From NCBI GenBank assembly GCA_011052165.1, contig DRJN01000301.1:1-10409 (forward strand): 10,409 nucleotides of DNA, written 5' to 3'. This DNA is from Gammaproteobacteria bacterium. Lineage in GTDB: Bacteria > Pseudomonadota > Gammaproteobacteria > UBA6429 > Thiohalophilaceae. The notes beneath the pieces were generated by a model, which was not told the origin of the DNA, did not search any database, and was given only the letters and a program-made list of their open reading frames with translations. Shown here piece by piece: positions 7,469-10,409 of this stretch. A program made the position numbers and the translations under genes. Positions within the stretch are counted from its first letter, which is position 1, and each line of letters begins with the position of its first letter.

Positions 7469-8419
7469 ATGGATCTGGAGCTGATCGTAAAGCAGTTTGC
7501 CGGTGTCTGGGTACTGATCGTTGGCGATCTTATGCTGGACAAGTATATCTGGGGAGAGGTCGCCAGAATCAGCCCGGAAGCCCCGGTTCAGGTGGTGAAT
7601 GTGCACAGGGAGAGCTGGAGTCTCGGTGGTTCGGCCAATACAGCTGCCAATACAGGTGCGCTGGGTGGTCGGAGTGTACTCGTTGGTGTGATGGGTGGGG
7701 ATTCCAGCAGACAGCGGCTTACAAAGCTCCTCGCAGCGCAGCGTACAGATGTCAGCCAGGTCATTGCCGACGAGAATAAACCGACGACACAGAAGGTGAG
7801 GATTATTGCGCGCAATCAGCAGTTGCTCCGCTTTGACTATGAGGATAGCGGTTGCTTGAGCCAGAAAGACGAGGCGCGGGCGATTCGCGCCATCGATGAA
7901 ACTATTCGAGCTGTACAAGTTGTCGTTATCTCGGATTACGCCAAGGGATTTGTTACTCCCTCGCTCGTTGACGCCGTAACCGATGTAGCGAAGAGCGAAG
8001 GGGTCCCCGTATTGATCGATCCCAAACCCGGTCGCGATGCCAGCTATCACAACGCCACATTGCTTACGCCGAACAGTTCAGAAGCATTGCAATTGGCAGG
8101 CATGTCGGCGGATGGTGATGTGGTCGCAGCAGGGCATGTCGCTGATCAAGCGCGACGGGACGATGCCCCATATTCCCACGCTGGCCCGCGAAGTCTACGA
8201 TGTGACCGGTGCCGGGGATACGGTAATTGCAGCGCTGGCGCTTTGCCTTGGAGCCGGGGCAACACTGCGAAGACGCAGCTATGGTCGCAAATCACGCTGC
8301 AGGGGAAGTGCGTCGTGACCGCCAACAGTAGTTTCGACTTGTTGCACGCCGGCCATGTCCGGTTTCTCGAGCAAGCGGGCGTTTCTGTCAGTCATTCAGG
8401 TGCAAACAGCAACCGATAA
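7469..8419 (+). pseudogene. hldE: Bifunctional heptose-7-phosphate kinase / ADP-heptose synthase, degraded
   Basis: The intact enzyme phosphorylates heptose 7-phosphate (PfkB-type N-terminal kinase) and adenylylates heptose 1-phosphate (C-terminal cytidylyltransferase-like domain). Codons 1 to about 220 are a good kinase start: LIVGDLMLDKYIWG, the PfkB pattern GGSANTAANTGALGG, then DYAKGF, DPKPGRD and LLTPNSSE. Near 8127 the reading moves to another frame, giving QQGMSLIKRDG and then DVTGAGDTVIAAL, the PfkB catalytic signature. Near 8268 it shifts again (EDAAMVANHAAGEV), and at 8312 it returns to the first frame with FDLLHAGHVRFLEQA, the nucleotidyltransferase motif. Stop TAA is at 8417. About 318 codons survive against roughly 475 in the family. 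Missing are parts of the kinase C-terminus, the interdomain linker and most of the second domain. It starts 2 bases after gmhA, so the two were an operon. Confidence 0.85.
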
Positions 8420-8428
8420 CCACTAAAT

Positions 8429-8446
8429 AAAGTAGACTGTTACTTT
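8429..8446. terminator. Weak hairpin between convergent genes
   Basis: AAAGTA (8429-8434) and TACTTT (8441-8446) form a 6-bp, AT-rich stem with a 6-base loop in the short gap between the hldE remnant and the convergent DUF2919 gene, overlapping the latter's stop codon. It is the only candidate for bidirectional termination here. The stem is weak and lacks a proper U-tract, so it may not be functional. Confidence 0.2.
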
Positions 8447-8928
8447 TCTGCGGGAACTTTATCGCCTGGGAAGTCATTAAAACAGTCCCGAATATAAGAT
8501 GATGAATAGACTACGATCACTATCAGCAACGCTATTCCAAACTGCACCCAATTTCCGGCAGGTATTGCATGCACTGTGGCCATCCAGAATGGCACAAATA
8601 TGACACAGGCATTGAGCAGTGCAGAAACCACCAGGAAAGCACGTCCCTTTCCCCAGATGTTTCTTACATATTGGGGAGCACCTGGCTTCCTTTTTACCCA
8701 TGCATAGACCAATAACGCTGCAGGGATTCCAGCCAGCGCACCCAGCGACATTGTCAGCCTGTCGGGGTAAACAAGGTCAATTAGCCCAGTCCGGTCCTTC
8801 ATATTGACTATCGAAAGGATCAGGATTACGTATGCTTTTAGTAGAAACAGGAAAATCAACCATATCGTGGCATCTGGTTTTAGACACAAATTTTTATCAT
8901 AGCAGGAAATAGCGTGATATTTTGACAT
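8440..8928 (-). CDS. DUF2919 family inner-membrane protein (YfeZ-like)
   Basis: A 162-residue integral membrane protein. The N-terminal pattern matches what I know of DUF2919/YfeZ: Y-D-x-x-x-x-L-K-P near residues 10-18, then WLIFLFLLKAYVILIL, then VYPDRLTMSLGALAGIPAAL at 53-72. Four hydrophobic segments are visible at about 21-41, 60-78, 95-115 and 128-146, with a basic loop (VKRKPGAPQYVRN) between the second and third. Length is typical. The family is of unknown function and mostly gammaproteobacterial, which supports the taxonomic guess. The gene is convergent with the hldE remnant and divergent from the lipoprotein gene, so it is probably transcribed alone. A TCAGATC tandem duplication (8930-8943) lies directly before its ATG, around a mediocre GAGA-type ribosome-binding site. 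Confidence 0.75.
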   Translation of the reverse strand: MSKYHAISCYDKNLCLKPDATIWLIFLFLLKAYVILILSIVNMKDRTGLIDLVYPDRLTMSLGALAGIPAALLVYAWVKRKPGAPQYVRNIWGKGRAFLVVSALLNACVIFVPFWMATVHAIPAGNWVQFGIALLIVIVVYSSSYIRDCFNDFPGDKVPAEK

Positions 8929-9142
8929 GTCAGATCTCAGATCAGTTGCATCGGTATATTTTTACAATCCGTATACACCAGACGGCTCCACGTTGTAATC
9001 TGCCCATAGCGAGCGACTGATAATATGATAACGTATTTTTCAGCAGGCGCTAAGTTGGAAAATGGAAGTCAGCGGTAAACGTAGTACAATCACCTTCGCC
9101 CAAAAGGGGGATGGTTGGTGGATGTCGGCGCCAGGATAAATC
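8929..9142. other. Divergent intergenic region between DUF2919 gene and lipoprotein gene
   Basis: About 214 bases that should hold promoters for both neighbours. A TATGAT at 9024-9029 inside an AT-rich stretch (GATAATATGATAACG) is the best -10-like match for the plus strand, but the hexamer 17 bases upstream (TGCCCA) is a poor -35. No gene, RNA or strong hairpin was recognised. Confidence 0.4.
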
Positions 9143-9150
9143 AAGGTGGT
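9143..9150 (+). promoter_or_regulatory. Shine-Dalgarno deciding the lipoprotein start
   Basis: AAGGTGGT differs by one base from the consensus AAGGAGGT and sits 6 bases before GTG 9157. The competing ATG at 9217 has only GACGGG before it and would give a signal peptide with no positive charge ahead of its hydrophobic core. Starting at 9157 supplies arginines, so this site favours GTG 9157. Confidence 0.5.
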
Positions 9151-9156
9151 TCAACA

Positions 9157-10409
9157 GTGTGTATAGCTGTTTCGGGGTCTGCTGTTTTTTTTCGGATTCG
9201 AGCAATACGTGACGGGATGGTGATCCTTGGCCTCCTGGTGTGTCTTGGCGCCTGTACCCGGCAGCCGGAAACACCTCAGGCGCAGGCTGATGCTGCCGTT
9301 GCAGAGGCGATTCAAACCCTCGGTTTGACGGCCGAGTCCCTGTCACTTCCCAGGTTGGGCCGGCCGTACTCCACGCCAGGGCGACTGGCGGTGGTGGATA
9401 AAGCGATGCAGCACCCCACCGGCATGGTCGGACTTTCCCGACGACTTGCGGATGCCGATCCATTTGCCTCCACGCGGGCCAATTACCTGGCGGTTTTGTT
9501 GGCAGAGCTGGGAGCTGAAAATGTATTTCCGGTACAGATGCCCGTCGATACGTTTCCGGATCCTGAATCTGCGGCAGAGTGGTTACCTGCGGGAAAAATT
9601 AAAGACGCCCGGCTGGAAAACATTCTTCGTCGTATTCTTGCCGCGCTGGATCAGGCGCAACACACCTGGGAGCGTGCCGGCGGCCAACCGACGGACGGTG
9701 AGCTGGCGGCGTTACATAAGCATCTGACGGGATCTGTGTCGTACAAGGGGTTGAAACTCGATCCGCGCCTGCTGATGCTGGAGACCTACCATGCAGTGGG
9801 TGCGCGTGTTAAGCAGGCCGAGCTGGCGACGGCTGTTTTGCAGTTGTTGGCTGCAGGCGAAAGCGCTTTGCCTGCGTTACGGAAGATCGCTGCACCGGGT
9901 GACCCCCTGGAATGGACCACGCCATTGGGGCGGGTGCGGATTTCCGGTGAGGGCAATGATCATCACACCGGCCCTTTCGCACTGCTTATCGATCTGGGCG
10001 GTGACGATGTCTATGAGGATGTCGGGCAAGCGCTCGAACCGGGCCGGGTATCCATGGTCATCGACCTGCAGGGAAACGATTCCGTGCGCTGGAAAGATAC
10101 GCCGGGCCCGGGTGCCGGACTATTGGGTGTCAGCGTATGGCTGGATGCTCGCGGGGACGACAGCTACACGGGGTCCAACATGGGGATGGGTGTCGGTGTG
10201 CTCGGCGCGGGTGTGCTCTGGGATATCGCCGGTGATGATCGTTACGAGGGCGGATCCATGGTGCAGGGCATTGGCCAGTATGGCGTCGGTATCCTGATCG
10301 ACGAGGCGGGTGATGACCGTTATGCAGCCGCTTTGTCTGGTCAGGGATTTGGTGGGCCTGGCGGTTTCGGTATTCAGGTCGATCTGCAGGGGAATGACAG
10401 TTATTCCTG
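9157..10409 (+). CDS. Lipoprotein with GDD-type tandem repeats, partial (runs off window)
   Basis: An unrecognised protein, open at the right edge, with 417 codons visible. The leader has an arginine-containing n-region (FFRIRAIRDG), a hydrophobic core and a lipobox, LLVCLGAC, with the lipidated cysteine at residue 33. Asp is absent at +2 (Thr follows), so outer-membrane sorting is expected. Residues 34 to about 270 are charged, alanine/leucine-rich and probably helical. From about 278 there are at least six repeats of 24-27 residues: a short strand ending in Asp, then x-x-G-[DN]-D-x-Y, then a glycine-rich turn such as QGIGQYGVG. The conserved glycines of G-[DN]-D fall at about 282, 306, 333, 359, 385 and 412. 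Even spacing with short strands suggests a beta-solenoid, perhaps binding metal through its aspartates; both are inference. Other frames here contain only spurious ORFs. Confidence 0.8.
   Translation, partial: MCIAVSGSAVFFRIRAIRDGMVILGLLVCLGACTRQPETPQAQADAAVAEAIQTLGLTAESLSLPRLGRPYSTPGRLAVVDKAMQHPTGMVGLSRRLADADPFASTRANYLAVLLAELGAENVFPVQMPVDTFPDPESAAEWLPAGKIKDARLENILRRILAALDQAQHTWERAGGQPTDGELAALHKHLTGSVSYKGLKLDPRLLMLETYHAVGARVKQAELATAVLQLLAAGESALPALRKIAAPGDPLEWTTPLGRVRISGEGNDHHTGPFALLIDLGGDDVYEDVGQALEPGRVSMVIDLQGNDSVRWKDTPGPGAGLLGVSVWLDARGDDSYTGSNMGMGVGVLGAGVLWDIAGDDRYEGGSMVQGIGQYGVGILIDEAGDDRYAAALSGQGFGGPGGFGIQVDLQGNDSYS
9978..10409 (+). repeat. Six degenerate protein-level repeats (G-[DN]-D-x-Y core)
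   Basis: Within the lipoprotein gene, codons for the G-[DN]-D core begin at 10000, 10072, 10153, 10231, 10309 and 10390, giving spacings of 72, 81, 78, 78 and 81 bases. All are multiples of three, so the frame is kept. Cores read GDDVY, GNDSV, GDDSY, GDDRY, GDDRY and GNDSY. The second unit lacks the tyrosine. DNA identity between units is low, which points to old divergence rather than recent expansion. The array probably continues past the window. Confidence 0.85.

Noticed and set aside
7394..8050. A 218-codon minus-strand frame opposite hldE
   Set aside because: The plus strand encodes clear PfkB kinase motifs throughout the same interval; the minus product has no family signature.
8930..8943. 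Tandem TCAGATC duplication before the DUF2919 start
   Set aside because: Only two 7-base copies; too short and isolated to call a regulatory or mobile-element footprint.
9050..9463. A minus-strand frame overlapping the lipoprotein start
   Set aside because: The plus-strand frame has a lipobox and continues open for over 1.2 kb; the minus product is low-complexity and unlike any protein family.
9446..10297. Two plus-strand frames (9446-9727 and 9791-10297) out of phase with the lipoprotein
   Set aside because: They are arginine/tryptophan-rich shifted readings of the GC-rich lipoprotein gene; the repeats make sense only in the lipoprotein frame.
9978..10409. RTX-type calcium-binding repeats
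   Set aside because: RTX units are nonapeptides (GGxGxDxxx); here units are 24-27 residues with a G-[DN]-D-x-Y core, so the resemblance is limited to glycine and aspartate content.
1..10409. CRISPR arrays, insertion sequences, tRNA or rRNA genes
   Set aside because: No evenly spaced identical direct repeats, no transposase frames or terminal inverted repeats, and no RNA-gene motifs were seen on either strand.

Overview
The window looks like part of a Gammaproteobacterium chromosome. Pointers are a YfeZ-like DUF2919 membrane protein, a proteobacterial DUF6165 protein, a gmhA/hldE heptose pair of the Gram-negative LPS type, and a lipoprotein with a Lol-type lipobox. The assignment is inferred from gene families only; there is no rRNA or tRNA here. 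No CRISPR array, transposase or RNA gene was found.

Layout. (1) Positions 140-6586, minus strand: a compact five-gene run, read from right to left. It encodes a TPR-array protein fused to a sulfotransferase domain, an unrecognised protein with a Rossmann/methyltransferase-like pattern, a stand-alone PAPS-type sulfotransferase, a GT9-like GT-B glycosyltransferase, and a small DUF6165 protein. Gaps are 3 to about 50 bases, so one transcript is likely. Two sulfotransferases beside a glycosyltransferase suggest synthesis or decoration of a sulfated glycan or glycoprotein; that is inference. The four distal genes are visibly more AT-rich than the TPR gene. (2) Positions 6587-6893: a divergent intergenic region with an inverted repeat, a short palindrome and a strong Shine-Dalgarno. 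(3) Positions 6894-8419, plus strand: gmhA (sedoheptulose-7-phosphate isomerase) and hldE (heptose-7-phosphate kinase / ADP-heptose synthase), both broken. gmhA carries two small deletions that sum to three bases. hldE has lost parts of its kinase domain and linker and most of its cytidylyltransferase domain. This looks like a decaying ADP-heptose operon. (4) Positions 8440-8928, minus strand: a four-helix DUF2919 inner-membrane protein, convergent with the hldE remnant. (5) Positions 9157-10409, plus strand: an unrecognised lipoprotein, open at the window edge, with a helical N-terminal domain and at least six 24-27-residue repeats built on a G-[DN]-D-x-Y core.

The most interesting items are the GDD-repeat lipoprotein, the sulfotransferase/glycosyltransferase operon with its unrecognised third component, and the decaying heptose operon beside it. 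No single well-known system is complete in the window.
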